Below are positions 1-6,899 of a stretch of 64,000 nucleotides of DNA, piece by piece. The notes below the pieces were generated by a model that was given only the letters and a program-made list of their open reading frames with translations, did no database searches and was not told the DNA's origin. Numbering within the stretch: the stretch's first letter is position 1; every line of letters starts with the position of its first letter. The stretch spans positions 865,248 through 929,247 of the forward strand of contig NZ_CP078067.1 of the NCBI RefSeq assembly GCF_019195395.1. The letters run 5' to 3'. The position numbers were made by a program, and so were the translations under genes. This DNA comes from Kaistella faecalis. GTDB lineage: Bacteria; Bacteroidota; Bacteroidia; Flavobacteriales; Weeksellaceae.

Positions 1-122
1 ATAACAAGTGAATGTCCTTTTACCAAAGGCATCGCATCCAAAAAAGCGAGATGCTTTTCATCTTCTGCAATTTTATAAGCCGGGATTTCGCCTTCGATGA
101 TTTTTGTGAATATGGAACTCAT
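1..122 (-). CDS. HIT family protein (partial, N-terminal 40 residues)
   Basis: The minus strand from the ATG at 120-122 reads [18 protein letters not shown] and continues to the window edge. This is the typical N-terminus of HIT-family (histidine triad) nucleotide hydrolases, which cleave nucleotide phosphoramidates such as AMP-lysine. The catalytic HxHxH motif lies nearer the C-terminus and is outside the window, so activity cannot be judged. The gene follows greA in the same direction with about 130 bp between them, and a -7 element (TAGATTTG, minus strand, 177-184) suggests its own promoter. HIT genes commonly follow greA in Flavobacteriia, which supports the call. Confidence 0.85.
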   Translation of the reverse strand, partial: MSSIFTKIIEGEIPAYKIAEDEKHLAFLDAMPLVKGHSLV

Positions 123-176
123 TATTTTAGGTTTGATGCGGCTCTTTCTTCAAAAAACCAGCGATTTTTGTTGTTG

Positions 177-184
177 CAAATCTA
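177..184 (-). promoter_or_regulatory. -7 promoter element for the HIT gene
   Basis: The minus strand reads TAGATTTG, matching the Bacteroidota -7 consensus TAnnTTTG. It lies about 55 bp upstream of the HIT start codon. No clear TTTG was seen at the -33 position. Confidence 0.5.
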
Positions 185-251
185 CAAAATAATTAAAAAA
201 CCTGATGGATAAACCTTTAAATCCCAAATGATCTGCTGATGGATGCGTATT

Positions 252-722
252 CTATAAAGAAATTTCCAAAACCTCAAAGGAAAGCTTGTTTCCGTTTGGT
301 AAAACGATATCTGCTGTTTCGCCTACAACTTTTCCTAACAGACCTTTTGCTATTGGGGTATTGATGGAAATCTTTCCGGCTTTCAGGTCGCTTTCATTAT
401 CCGGCACCAGAGTAAATTTCTGCTCTCCTTTTGTCGTGTTATTTTTCAGTCTCACTGTGGTCAGAATTGAAACTTTTGAAGTATCAAGCTGGGATTCATC
501 AATTACCTTCGAATTGATGATTAAATCTTTAAGTTTAGAAATTTTCATTTCCAGCATTCCCTGTGCTTCTTTTGCAGCATCGTACTCCGCGTTTTCAGAA
601 AGGTCGCCTTTATCTCTAGCTTCAGCAATCTGCTGGGTAATTTTAGGTCTTTCGATGGTCTCCAATTGTTCCAGTTCCACTTTCATTTTATCCAAACCAT
701 CTTTGGTAACGTAACTTGCCAT
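252..722 (-). CDS. greA: Transcription elongation factor GreA
   Basis: The 156-residue product has the usual GreA length and layout: an N-terminal antiparallel coiled coil (about residues 3-75) and a C-terminal FKBP-like domain (about 80-155). The coiled-coil tip carries GDLSENAEYDAA with Asp40 and Glu43, equivalent to the acidic pair that GreA inserts into the RNA polymerase secondary channel to stimulate cleavage of backtracked RNA. It acts in the cytoplasm on stalled elongation complexes. A -7 element (TATATTTG, minus strand, 801-808) sits about 80 bp upstream. The HIT gene follows in the same direction. Confidence 0.97.
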   Translation of the reverse strand: MASYVTKDGLDKMKVELEQLETIERPKITQQIAEARDKGDLSENAEYDAAKEAQGMLEMKISKLKDLIINSKVIDESQLDTSKVSILTTVRLKNNTTKGEQKFTLVPDNESDLKAGKISINTPIAKGLLGKVVGETADIVLPNGNKLSFEVLEISL

Positions 723-800
723 AATTTCTTTTAATTTGCGTTAGTATAAAAAAATAATCCGACATTTGCCGGACAATGATTTCTGTTTGTATTCGTTTTA

Positions 801-808
801 CAAATATA
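801..808 (-). promoter_or_regulatory. -7 promoter element for greA
   Basis: The minus strand reads TATATTTG (consensus TAnnTTTG), giving greA a leader of about 75 nt. It lies just before the divergent lipoprotein gene starting at 825. Confidence 0.5.
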
Positions 809-824
809 TAAATTTTATTTTTAA

Positions 825-1274
825 ATGAAAAGAATTATTTCGACAGTCATTTTACCAATCATACTCATTTTCAGCACCTTAAATACCACATCCTGCAATG
901 AACGCGAAGAAACAGTGAATTGCTTTCCTGATGTTCCCATCAATGTGATTTTAAATTTAAATCTCCCGGCATACTACAACCTTCAGAATGTTAACGGCTG
1001 GATTTACGTGAACCAGCAGGAAGCAGGAACCCGAGGGCTTATTGTTGTAAGAACCACAAACGGATTCAAAGTCTACGACCGCAATGCCCCGCATATTTGT
1101 CCCGACAGCAATACAACACTGAGTGTGGAAAACAATATTAAAATTGTATGCCCGAAAGATGGCGCTGAATGGATCCTGCTGACTGGTGAACCCATAAAAA
1201 TTGCGCCTATCGCCCCCAAAACTTACCGCTATAATTTCGATCCGGGAACCGGAATCCTTACCATTTTCAATTAA
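825..1274 (+). CDS. Small lipoprotein with a degenerate Rieske-like region
   Basis: This 149-residue protein begins with a hydrophobic signal followed by a Cys (TTSC, about residue 24), suggesting a lipoprotein. The middle part (about residues 75-120) resembles a Rieske 2Fe-2S fold: an APHICP segment and, about 25 residues later, CPKDGAEW. A true Rieske centre needs C-x-H and C-x-x-H. Here the first Cys is Ala and the second His is Asp, so the cluster probably cannot form. The C-terminus (KTYRYNFDPGTGILTI) is typical of small flavobacterial proteins labelled Rieske-like. It ends 7 bp before dtd and may be co-transcribed with it. Function unknown. Confidence 0.75.
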   Translation: MKRIISTVILPIILIFSTLNTTSCNEREETVNCFPDVPINVILNLNLPAYYNLQNVNGWIYVNQQEAGTRGLIVVRTTNGFKVYDRNAPHICPDSNTTLSVENNIKIVCPKDGAEWILLTGEPIKIAPIAPKTYRYNFDPGTGILTIFN

Positions 1275-1281
1275 CCAAATC

Positions 1282-1731
1282 ATGAAAGCTGTAATTCAAA
1301 GAGTTTCTGAAGCCTCGGTAAAAGTTGGCGGAAAAGCCGTGGGCGAAATTGGAAATGGCCTGCTACTGCTGATTGGAATTGATGAAACAGATGAAAAAAC
1401 AGATGCAGAATGGCTTGTACAGAAGATTCTAAATCTCCGGATTTTCGGGGATGACGAGGGAAAACTCAACCGATCTGTTCTGGATATTTCGGGGCAAATA
1501 CTTTGCATCAGCCAGTTTACTTTAATTGCTGATTACAAAAAAGGGAACAGACCTTCGTTTATAAAAGCCGCCAAACCCGACAAAGCCGTTCCCTTGTTTG
1601 AATATTTTAAAGAAGAAATTTCGAGATCAGGTTTAAAAACAGAAAGCGGCATTTTCGGTGCCGATATGAAGGTTTCTCTACTCAACGATGGTCCCGTTAC
1701 GATTGTAATGGATTCTAAAACCAAAATATAA
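1282..1731 (+). CDS. dtd: D-aminoacyl-tRNA deacylase
   Basis: The 149-residue protein removes D-amino acids (and achiral Gly mischarged on tRNA-Ala) from tRNA, an editing activity in translation. The start MKAVIQRVSEASVKV is the family N-terminus, so the ATG at 1282 is preferred to an in-frame start 81 bp upstream that lies inside the previous gene. The DTD signature regions are present: LCISQFTLIADYKKGNRPSF around residues 72-92 (contains the SQFTL active-site segment) and the NDGPVTIVMDS motif near the C-terminus, carrying the Gly-Pro pair that enforces chirality. Length matches the family. Confidence 0.96.
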   Translation: MKAVIQRVSEASVKVGGKAVGEIGNGLLLLIGIDETDEKTDAEWLVQKILNLRIFGDDEGKLNRSVLDISGQILCISQFTLIADYKKGNRPSFIKAAKPDKAVPLFEYFKEEISRSGLKTESGIFGADMKVSLLNDGPVTIVMDSKTKI

Positions 1732-1787
1732 AGCTCACCAACTCCCGCATTTCTGTCAATAAAAATGTTCCGCGTTTGAATTTTATC

Positions 1788-1795
1788 TAAATTTG
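1788..1795 (+). promoter_or_regulatory. -7 promoter element for the lipoprotein at 1816
   Basis: TAAATTTG matches TAnnTTTG and ends 20 bp before the ATG at 1816. No convincing -33 TTTG at 19 bp spacing. Confidence 0.45.
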
Positions 1796-1815
1796 ATCAA
1801 AATCGACGTCACCGC

Positions 1816-2319
1816 ATGAAAAAATTTATACTTCTGTCCTCCGTAATATTTCTGTTTTCCTGTTCAAAAAAAGAAAGCGGCTTTAGCCAGACAATATCTG
1901 ACAGCACCAAAATAATTGAATCTTTGAATTTGGAGAGAACCAAAATTAACGAGCGGATACGGCAGAAAAACAATAAAAATATATTCGAAGACCTTAGCGG
2001 GCAACATTCTTTGAAATTCAGTTCTGATGAAAGCATTATTGACGGAAAAGTAAATTTAGACAAGACCGGCAGAGACTTATATACAATTTCGGGATACGGA
2101 AAATCCGGACAAAACACATTAATGATTGAAGGATCCATTAAGCGGGTTTCAGCGAAACATCTTAATTTTGAAGGAAAAATAACCCAGAAGATTAACGGAA
2201 AAACCTTTACCAGAAATAAAAAAACCACTTTTCTTGATGAAGGAAAAGGCAGTTTCTGGCGGCTTCAGGACAAAATTAATGGTTCCGGATTTGTTGAATA
2301 CATTGATATTTATTTCTAA
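1816..2319 (+). CDS. Lipoprotein of unknown function
   Basis: This 167-residue protein starts with a short signal peptide ending in a lipobox (FLFSC, Cys at about residue 16), so it is predicted to be lipid-anchored outside the cytoplasm. The rest is charged and rich in Lys, Gly and Ser; the stretch at about residues 55-130 has alternating polar and hydrophobic residues that look like beta strands (SLKFSSDES, GKVNLDKTGRDLYTISGYG). I recognise no domain. It has its own -7 element upstream and is followed 22 bp later by an alpha/beta hydrolase gene. Confidence 0.8.
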   Translation: MKKFILLSSVIFLFSCSKKESGFSQTISDSTKIIESLNLERTKINERIRQKNNKNIFEDLSGQHSLKFSSDESIIDGKVNLDKTGRDLYTISGYGKSGQNTLMIEGSIKRVSAKHLNFEGKITQKINGKTFTRNKKTTFLDEGKGSFWRLQDKINGSGFVEYIDIYF

Positions 2320-2341
2320 GGAATCTTAAAAATTTAAAATT

Positions 2342-3124
2342 ATGCTGAATTACGAAATATCAGGAGCCGGAAAAGAAAGACTGGTTCTGCTCCACGGTTT
2401 TATGGAAAATCTGATGATTTGGGAAGAAATGGAAGCCCACCTTTCAGAAAATTTCACTTTGATAAAAATTGATCTTCCCGGACATGGACTTTCTAAAATA
2501 TACCAGGAAATCCACACTATGGAATTCATGGCTGAGGAAGTAAAAAAAGTAACCGATCACCTGAACCTCGGGAATTTTCATCTTCTGGGACATTCAATGG
2601 GCGGATACGCTTCGTTGGCTTTTGCAGAAAAATTCACTGAACCGTTAAAAAGTTTAACCCTCTTTTTTTCAACTTATTTTGCAGATGACGAGGAAAAAAA
2701 AGAACAACGCCGAAAAAGCCACCGAATCATTCAGGAGGCCTACCCAAATTACGTGAAAGCAGGAATTCCGAATTTATTTAACGAGAATGAAAAAGATACG
2801 CTGGAAGGCAAAATTGAGTTGGCTAAAGAAATAGCTCTTTCAACCAAAACGGACGGTGTTTTGGCTGCAGTGAAAGGAATGACCGACAGAACCGATAAAA
2901 AATCAGTTATAGAAAACTTCGGCGGGAAAATTGTGGTTATCGCCGGAAAACATGACAAAGCGGTTAACGTAGAAAAAACACTTAAAAACCTTCCTGATAA
3001 AACTAATATCAAATCATATCTTCTGGACTGTGGACATAACGGACATTGGGAAAAACCTGCAATTTGTGCAGAAATTATCAATACCGAACTTCTCCACAAT
3101 TTGCCGAAAAAACTGATTTTTTAA
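2342..3124 (+). CDS. Alpha/beta-fold hydrolase
   Basis: The 260-residue protein is a cytoplasmic alpha/beta hydrolase of the BioH/MhpC-like type. The oxyanion region HGFMENLMIWE follows strand 3 (about residues 18-29), the nucleophile elbow is GHSMGGYASL with Ser at about residue 86, a late Asp candidate lies in IAGKHDKAV (about residue 205), and the catalytic His is in DCGHNGHWEKP (about 230). The full triad is therefore present. The substrate cannot be told from sequence. The DUF1304 gene follows 11 bp later, probably in the same transcript. Confidence 0.9.
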   Translation: MLNYEISGAGKERLVLLHGFMENLMIWEEMEAHLSENFTLIKIDLPGHGLSKIYQEIHTMEFMAEEVKKVTDHLNLGNFHLLGHSMGGYASLAFAEKFTEPLKSLTLFFSTYFADDEEKKEQRRKSHRIIQEAYPNYVKAGIPNLFNENEKDTLEGKIELAKEIALSTKTDGVLAAVKGMTDRTDKKSVIENFGGKIVVIAGKHDKAVNVEKTLKNLPDKTNIKSYLLDCGHNGHWEKPAICAEIINTELLHNLPKKLIF

Positions 3125-3135
3125 ACTCAATAACT

Positions 3136-3501
3136 ATGGAAACACTGTCGAAAATTCTGATCGCGATTGTTGCACTGGAACATCTTTACATCATGTACAT
3201 GGAAATGTTTGCGTGGGAAACTCTGGGTAAAAAATCCTTCAAAGGCGCATTAAAAGATGAACTCTTCACACCAACCAAAGGTTTAGCAGCTAATCAGGGG
3301 CTTTACAACGGATTTTTAGCTGCAGGTCTCATTTGGTCTCTATTGATTTCAGATTCCAACTGGTCAACTTATGTTGCCCAATTTTTTCTTGCATGTGTAA
3401 TTGTTGCGGGATTGTACGGAGCTTTTTCTGCTTCCAGAAAAATATTTTTCGTGCAGGCGTTGCCAGCGATTTTGGCGCTTACTGTTTTACTTTTAAAATA
3501 A
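3136..3501 (+). CDS. DUF1304 family membrane protein
   Basis: From the ATG at 3136 the protein is 121 residues with four hydrophobic segments (about 5-25, 50-70, 76-96 and 100-120). The sequence EHLYIMYMEMFAWETLGKK and the later LAANQGLYNGFLAAGLIW are the conserved parts of the DUF1304 family of small inner-membrane proteins, whose function is unknown. An upstream in-frame start at 3046 lies inside the hydrolase gene and was rejected because the family begins at METLSK. It is convergent with nrnA, 12 bp apart. Confidence 0.9.
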   Translation: METLSKILIAIVALEHLYIMYMEMFAWETLGKKSFKGALKDELFTPTKGLAANQGLYNGFLAAGLIWSLLISDSNWSTYVAQFFLACVIVAGLYGAFSASRKIFFVQALPAILALTVLLLK

Positions 3502-3513
3502 TTCCGGGAGATT

Positions 3514-4521
3514 TTAGAAGTTCTCGTCTGCGATTTTTACTTTAAAATCTTCAATCGTTTCTTCGATGGATTTCATGTATTTTCCACCGGCTGCGTTGAT
3601 GTGACCGCCCCCGTTAAAATATTTCCGTGAAAACTGATTCACGTCAACATCTTCTTTGGAACGGAAAGAAATTTTAATGAAATTCTCATAAAGATCCTCC
3701 ATGAAGAAAGCAGAAACCTGAGTTCCCATAATGCTTAAACCATAATTTACAAAACCTTCGGTATCGCCCTTCTGGAATCCAAATTCTTTAAGCTCATCAC
3801 GTTTCAGCCATAAAATAGCCACTTTTCCGTCTTTTACCACTTCTATTCTGCCTAAAATTAACGCCAGCAAGTGAAGCCGGGACACGGTATTGGTATCCCA
3901 TGTATTCGAGGTAATCATCGCCGGATCTGCACCTTTTTCTATAAGATTAGCAACAATTCGGTGAGTAGTAGCGCTGGTCGAACGGAAACGGAATCCGCCT
4001 GTATCGGTCATAATACCGGTATAAAGACATTCTGCGATATCCTGATCTACAAGTTCGGCATCGTTCAGCGCATCAATAAAATGATAAATCATCTGCGAAG
4101 TCGCGGGTACTTTAACATCCGAATACACAAAATCGAAATCTTCAGGCTGCTGGTGGTGATCGATAAGAATTTTTTTAGCTCTGGCTTTTTCAATCCATGG
4201 ACCGACCAGATTTCCACTGCGATGTGACGCATTGAAATCAAGAATAAAAATGATATCCGCATTATAAATGGCTTCTCCCGCAACTTTTCTTTTATAATCG
4301 GCGATAATGATTTTCTTTGCGTCGGGCATCCATTTCAGGAATTTAGGGAAATCATTCGGAACAATCACATCAGCCTCCAGACCTTTTTGGTTTAAGAAAT
4401 GTTTAAGACCCAAACTTGAACCAATCGCGTCGCCATCAGGGTTGTAGTGCGTGATGATTACAATTTTATTTTCTGGAACTAAGAGTTTTTGGATCTCTGA
4501 AATCTCGGAAGGCGTAAACAT
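3514..4521 (-). CDS. nrnA: DHH/DHHA1 phosphoesterase (NrnA-type nanoRNase / pAp phosphatase)
   Basis: The 335-residue cytoplasmic enzyme has the NrnA layout. The DHH domain carries motif I THYNPDGDAIGSS (about residues 24-36), motif II FILDFNASHR (about 91-100) and the DHH motif in LIDHHQQP (about 118-125). The C-terminal DHHA1 domain has the substrate-binding GGGHINAAGG (about 304-313). NrnA degrades 2-5-nt RNA and dephosphorylates 3'-phosphoadenosine 5'-phosphate; which activity dominates here cannot be read from sequence. A minus-strand -7 element (TATATTTG, 4547-4554) lies 25 bp upstream. Confidence 0.9.
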   Translation of the reverse strand: MFTPSEISEIQKLLVPENKIVIITHYNPDGDAIGSSLGLKHFLNQKGLEADVIVPNDFPKFLKWMPDAKKIIIADYKRKVAGEAIYNADIIFILDFNASHRSGNLVGPWIEKARAKKILIDHHQQPEDFDFVYSDVKVPATSQMIYHFIDALNDAELVDQDIAECLYTGIMTDTGGFRFRSTSATTHRIVANLIEKGADPAMITSNTWDTNTVSRLHLLALILGRIEVVKDGKVAILWLKRDELKEFGFQKGDTEGFVNYGLSIMGTQVSAFFMEDLYENFIKISFRSKEDVDVNQFSRKYFNGGGHINAAGGKYMKSIEETIEDFKVKIADENF

Positions 4522-4546
4522 ATTGATGTAATTATTTTTAAGACCT

Positions 4547-4554
4547 CAAATATA
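4547..4554 (-). promoter_or_regulatory. -7 promoter element for nrnA
   Basis: TATATTTG on the minus strand, 25 bp upstream of the nrnA start codon. Confidence 0.5.
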
Positions 4555-4630
4555 AGTTTTTATCAGACAGCAAACGAAAGAGTCTATAGAAGAAATAATC
4601 TGAATATTCTCTGAAAATAATTTAAATATG

Positions 4631-4661
4631 TTTGCAGAAAGTAAAAACTTTCCTATATTTG
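4631..4661 (+). promoter_or_regulatory. Bacteroidota promoter of rpmH (-33 TTTG, -7 TATATTTG)
   Basis: TTTG at 4631-4634 and TATATTTG at 4654-4661 are separated by exactly 19 bp, the spacing of the published Bacteroidota sigma-A consensus TTTG-N19-TAnnTTTG. This is the best promoter match found in the window. It predicts a leader of about 40 nt for rpmH. Confidence 0.8.
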
Positions 4662-4705
4662 CAGTCTGAAAAATAAGATATAGTTTTTACTAAAAAATAT
4701 TAGCA

Positions 4706-4864
4706 ATGAGCAAGAGAACATTCCAGCCATCAGAAAGAAAGAAAAGAAACAAACACGGTTTCAGAGAAAGAATGTCAACACCAAACGGAAGAAGAGTTTT
4801 GGCAGCTAGAAGAGCAAAAGGCAGAAAGAGTTTAAGTATTAGCTCGGCGAGAGCTAAGAGATAA
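4706..4864 (+). CDS. rpmH: 50S ribosomal protein L34
   Basis: This 52-codon gene encodes [20 protein letters not shown] and continues with [20 protein letters not shown], the diagnostic L34 sequence; the length is slightly above the 44-46 residues of E. coli because of a short C-terminal tail (SISSARAKR). It is highly basic, as expected for an rRNA-binding ribosomal protein. It has a near-perfect promoter and its own terminator, so it is monocistronic here; rnpA and dnaA, its neighbours in many bacteria, are absent. Confidence 0.98.
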   Translation: MSKRTFQPSERKKRNKHGFRERMSTPNGRRVLAARRAKGRKSLSISSARAKR

Positions 4865-4888
4865 TCTCAGGAATTATCATATAAAAAT

Positions 4889-4921
4889 ATGCTTGAAAAG
4901 TAAATTTTCAGGCATTTTTTG
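4889..4921 (+). terminator. Rho-independent terminator of rpmH
   Basis: An 11-bp stem (ATGCTTGAAAA with TTTTCAGGCAT, one G-T pair) around a 5-nt loop is followed by six T residues, 25 bp after the rpmH stop codon. Confidence 0.8.
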
Positions 4922-4966
4922 TTGTTAAATTTTGCCAAAATTAAGCACAAAAAGAAACTTTTTACT

Positions 4967-4974
4967 TATTTTTG
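4967..4974 (+). promoter_or_regulatory. -7 promoter element for ftsE
   Basis: TATTTTTG matches TAnnTTTG, about 70 bp before the ftsE start. A dyad, AATTTTGCCAAAATT, lies just upstream at 4928-4942 and could be an operator or part of the terminator region; neither is established. Confidence 0.45.
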
Positions 4975-5042
4975 GCAAGGTCATTTGTAACAACATTAAT
5001 CCCGGAATTAGCGGGAAAGATTCAACAACAATCAGATAAAGT

Positions 5043-5753
5043 ATGCCACACTCCTCTCACGAAGGCCAGGATGTAATCCGCCTGAAAAGTGCAAAAATTG
5101 CCCAGAAAAATTTTACGGTGCTTAACGATGTAAACCTTAATATAAAAAAGGGCAGATTCTGCTACCTCATCGGAAAAACAGGTTCGGGAAAAAGCTCTTT
5201 ACTGAAAACGCTTTACGGACACATTCCGCTTTCTGCGGGTGACGGTAATGTGGCAGGATTTGATCTGGCGAAACTGAGAATGTCGGATGTTCCTAATCTG
5301 CGAAGAAAGCTGGGAATCGTATTTCAGGATTTTCAGTTGCTTACAGACAGAACCGTAGAAAAAAACCTCCGTTTCGTACTTGAAGCCACCGGCTGGAACG
5401 ATAAAACTAAGATCGACGACCGGATTAATGAAGTGTTGGGAAGCGTGGGAATGAAATCGAAGAAACACAAAATGCCCCACGAACTTTCAGGTGGTGAACA
5501 GCAACGTATTGCGATTGCCAGAGCGCTCCTGAACCATCCGGAACTCATCCTCGCAGATGAACCTACAGGAAACCTGGATCCTGAAACTTCAAACGAAATT
5601 ATGACGTTGCTGAAGCAGGTTGCTTTTGAAAATAATTCTGCAGTTGTGATGGCTACACACGATTATCACATGATTCAGAATTTTCCCGGGGAAGCGATCC
5701 GTTGCGAAGACGGCAAAGTCACTGTGCTGAACACTACCGAACTTTTCGAATAA
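5043..5753 (+). CDS. ftsE: Cell division ATP-binding protein FtsE
   Basis: The 236-residue protein is an ABC-type ATPase of the FtsE/LolD class. Walker A is GKTGSGKSSLL (about residues 44-54), the Q-loop VFQDFQLL (about 98-105) is the form typical of FtsE, the signature is LSGGEQQRIAIARAL (about 143-157), Walker B is LILADEPTGNLDP (about 163-175) and the switch His is in VMATHDYHM. FtsE pairs with the membrane protein FtsX to control septal cell-wall hydrolases. No ftsX lies beside it, and strong terminators follow, so the partner must be encoded elsewhere. LolD-type assignment is possible but less likely. Confidence 0.88.
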   Translation: MPHSSHEGQDVIRLKSAKIAQKNFTVLNDVNLNIKKGRFCYLIGKTGSGKSSLLKTLYGHIPLSAGDGNVAGFDLAKLRMSDVPNLRRKLGIVFQDFQLLTDRTVEKNLRFVLEATGWNDKTKIDDRINEVLGSVGMKSKKHKMPHELSGGEQQRIAIARALLNHPELILADEPTGNLDPETSNEIMTLLKQVAFENNSAVVMATHDYHMIQNFPGEAIRCEDGKVTVLNTTELFE

Positions 5754-5775
5754 GATAAACTTACAGTCTAAATAT

Positions 5776-5806
5776 AAAATCCCGCAAAATTATTGCGGGA
5801 TTTTTC
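5776..5806 (+). terminator. Rho-independent terminator of ftsE
   Basis: A 12-bp perfect stem (AAAATCCCGCAA with TTGCGGGATTTT, loop AATTA) runs into a T-tract, 23 bp after the ftsE stop codon. Confidence 0.85.
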
Positions 5807-5849
5807 TGTTTTAATATTTGGCTAAAGCCATCAATTTTGCACATAAAAA

Positions 5850-5869
5850 AAACGGGCTAAAGCCCGTTT
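5850..5869 (-). terminator. Terminator of accA (GGGCTAAAGCCC palindrome)
   Basis: AAACGGGCT-AA-AGCCCGTTT forms a 9-bp stem. On the minus strand it is followed by a run of T residues, as expected for termination of accA, whose stop is 25 bp away. A smaller copy of the core (GGCTAAAGCC) lies at 5820-5829 and another at 40243-40253. Confidence 0.7.
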
Positions 5870-5893
5870 CTATTGATTCTTTTAGATTTTATA

Positions 5894-6850
5894 TTATCCT
5901 TTAAACTGACCCATCGCGATAAATTTATCCTGTCTCTGGGTTTCAAGTTCTTTTCCGGTAAAAGATGAAAATGCTTTGATGTTATGTAAAATCGATGTTT
6001 TCAAATGATCATACGCCACTTTAGGATCGTAATGAGCTCCACCAAGAGGTTCTTCAATAATTCCGTCAATGAACTTTTCTCGCAAAGCATCCTGAGGAGT
6101 TAACTTCAGCGCGTTGGCTGCGTCTTCTTTATGATCCCAGTTTCTCCACAGAATCGATGAACAGCTTTCGGGCGCGATTACAGTATACCAAGTATTTTCC
6201 AACATATATACTTTGTTACCAACACCAATTCCCAAGGCGCCGCCACTTGCTCCTTCACCGATGATGTAAACGAAAATCGGAGTTTTAAGCATGGTCATCT
6301 CAAAGATATTTCGTGCAATTGCTTCTCCTTGTCCGCGTTCTTCAGCTTCCAGCCCGGGATATGCTCCGGGAGTATCAACTAAAGAAATCACAGGGATTTT
6401 AAACTTCTCTGCCAGTTTCATCAGTCTTAAAGCTTTTCTGTACCCTTCGGGATTACTCATCCCAAAACGGCGGTGCTGTCTCTCTTTCGTTGTTCTACCT
6501 TTTTGAGTTCCGATGATCATCACTCTTTGCCCATCAATCGTTGCCAAACCGCCTACCATTGCAGGATCATCAGCAAAATTCCGGTCTCCGTGAAGTTCCA
6601 GAAAACTGTCTTTATCCGTAATTCCTTTGATGAAATCTAAAGTATAAGGCCGATCCGGATGGCGGGACAACTGAACTCTCTGCCATGGGGTAAGGTTGCC
6701 ATAAATTTCTTTCTTCTTTTCTATAATTTTATCTTCAATTTGCGAGCAAGCCAGTTTTACATCCACTCCGCTCTCTTCGCCAACCAATGAACAGGTTTGG
6801 TACTGATCCATCAGTTCTTTTACGGGAAGTTCAAAATTTAAATACTCCAT
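5894..6850 (-). CDS. accA: Acetyl-CoA carboxylase carboxyltransferase subunit alpha
   Basis: The 318-residue protein is the alpha half of the carboxyltransferase that moves CO2 from carboxybiotin to acetyl-CoA, the first step of fatty-acid synthesis. Length and sequence match the family: [16 protein letters not shown] (about residues 90-105), [20 protein letters not shown] (about 155-175) and the oxyanion-forming [15 protein letters not shown] (about 200-215). accB and accC lie about 11.5 kb away on the same strand and accD is not in the window, so the complex is encoded at several loci. A minus-strand -7 element lies 25 bp upstream (6875-6882). Confidence 0.96.
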   Translation of the reverse strand: MEYLNFELPVKELMDQYQTCSLVGEESGVDVKLACSQIEDKIIEKKKEIYGNLTPWQRVQLSRHPDRPYTLDFIKGITDKDSFLELHGDRNFADDPAMVGGLATIDGQRVMIIGTQKGRTTKERQHRRFGMSNPEGYRKALRLMKLAEKFKIPVISLVDTPGAYPGLEAEERGQGEAIARNIFEMTMLKTPIFVYIIGEGASGGALGIGVGNKVYMLENTWYTVIAPESCSSILWRNWDHKEDAANALKLTPQDALREKFIDGIIEEPLGGAHYDPKVAYDHLKTSILHNIKAFSSFTGKELETQRQDKFIAMGQFKG

Positions 6851-6874
6851 TTCTTTAGTTAAGAATTAATCTTT

Positions 6875-6882
6875 CAAATTTA
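6875..6882 (-). promoter_or_regulatory. -7 promoter element for accA
   Basis: TAAATTTG on the minus strand, 24 bp upstream of the accA start codon; predicts a short leader. Confidence 0.5.
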
Positions 6883-6899
6883 GGAAAAATAATAGAAAA

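Noticed and set aside
286..714. Long plus-strand ORF opposite greA
   Set aside because: Serine/Phe-rich antisense shadow of a complete greA gene.
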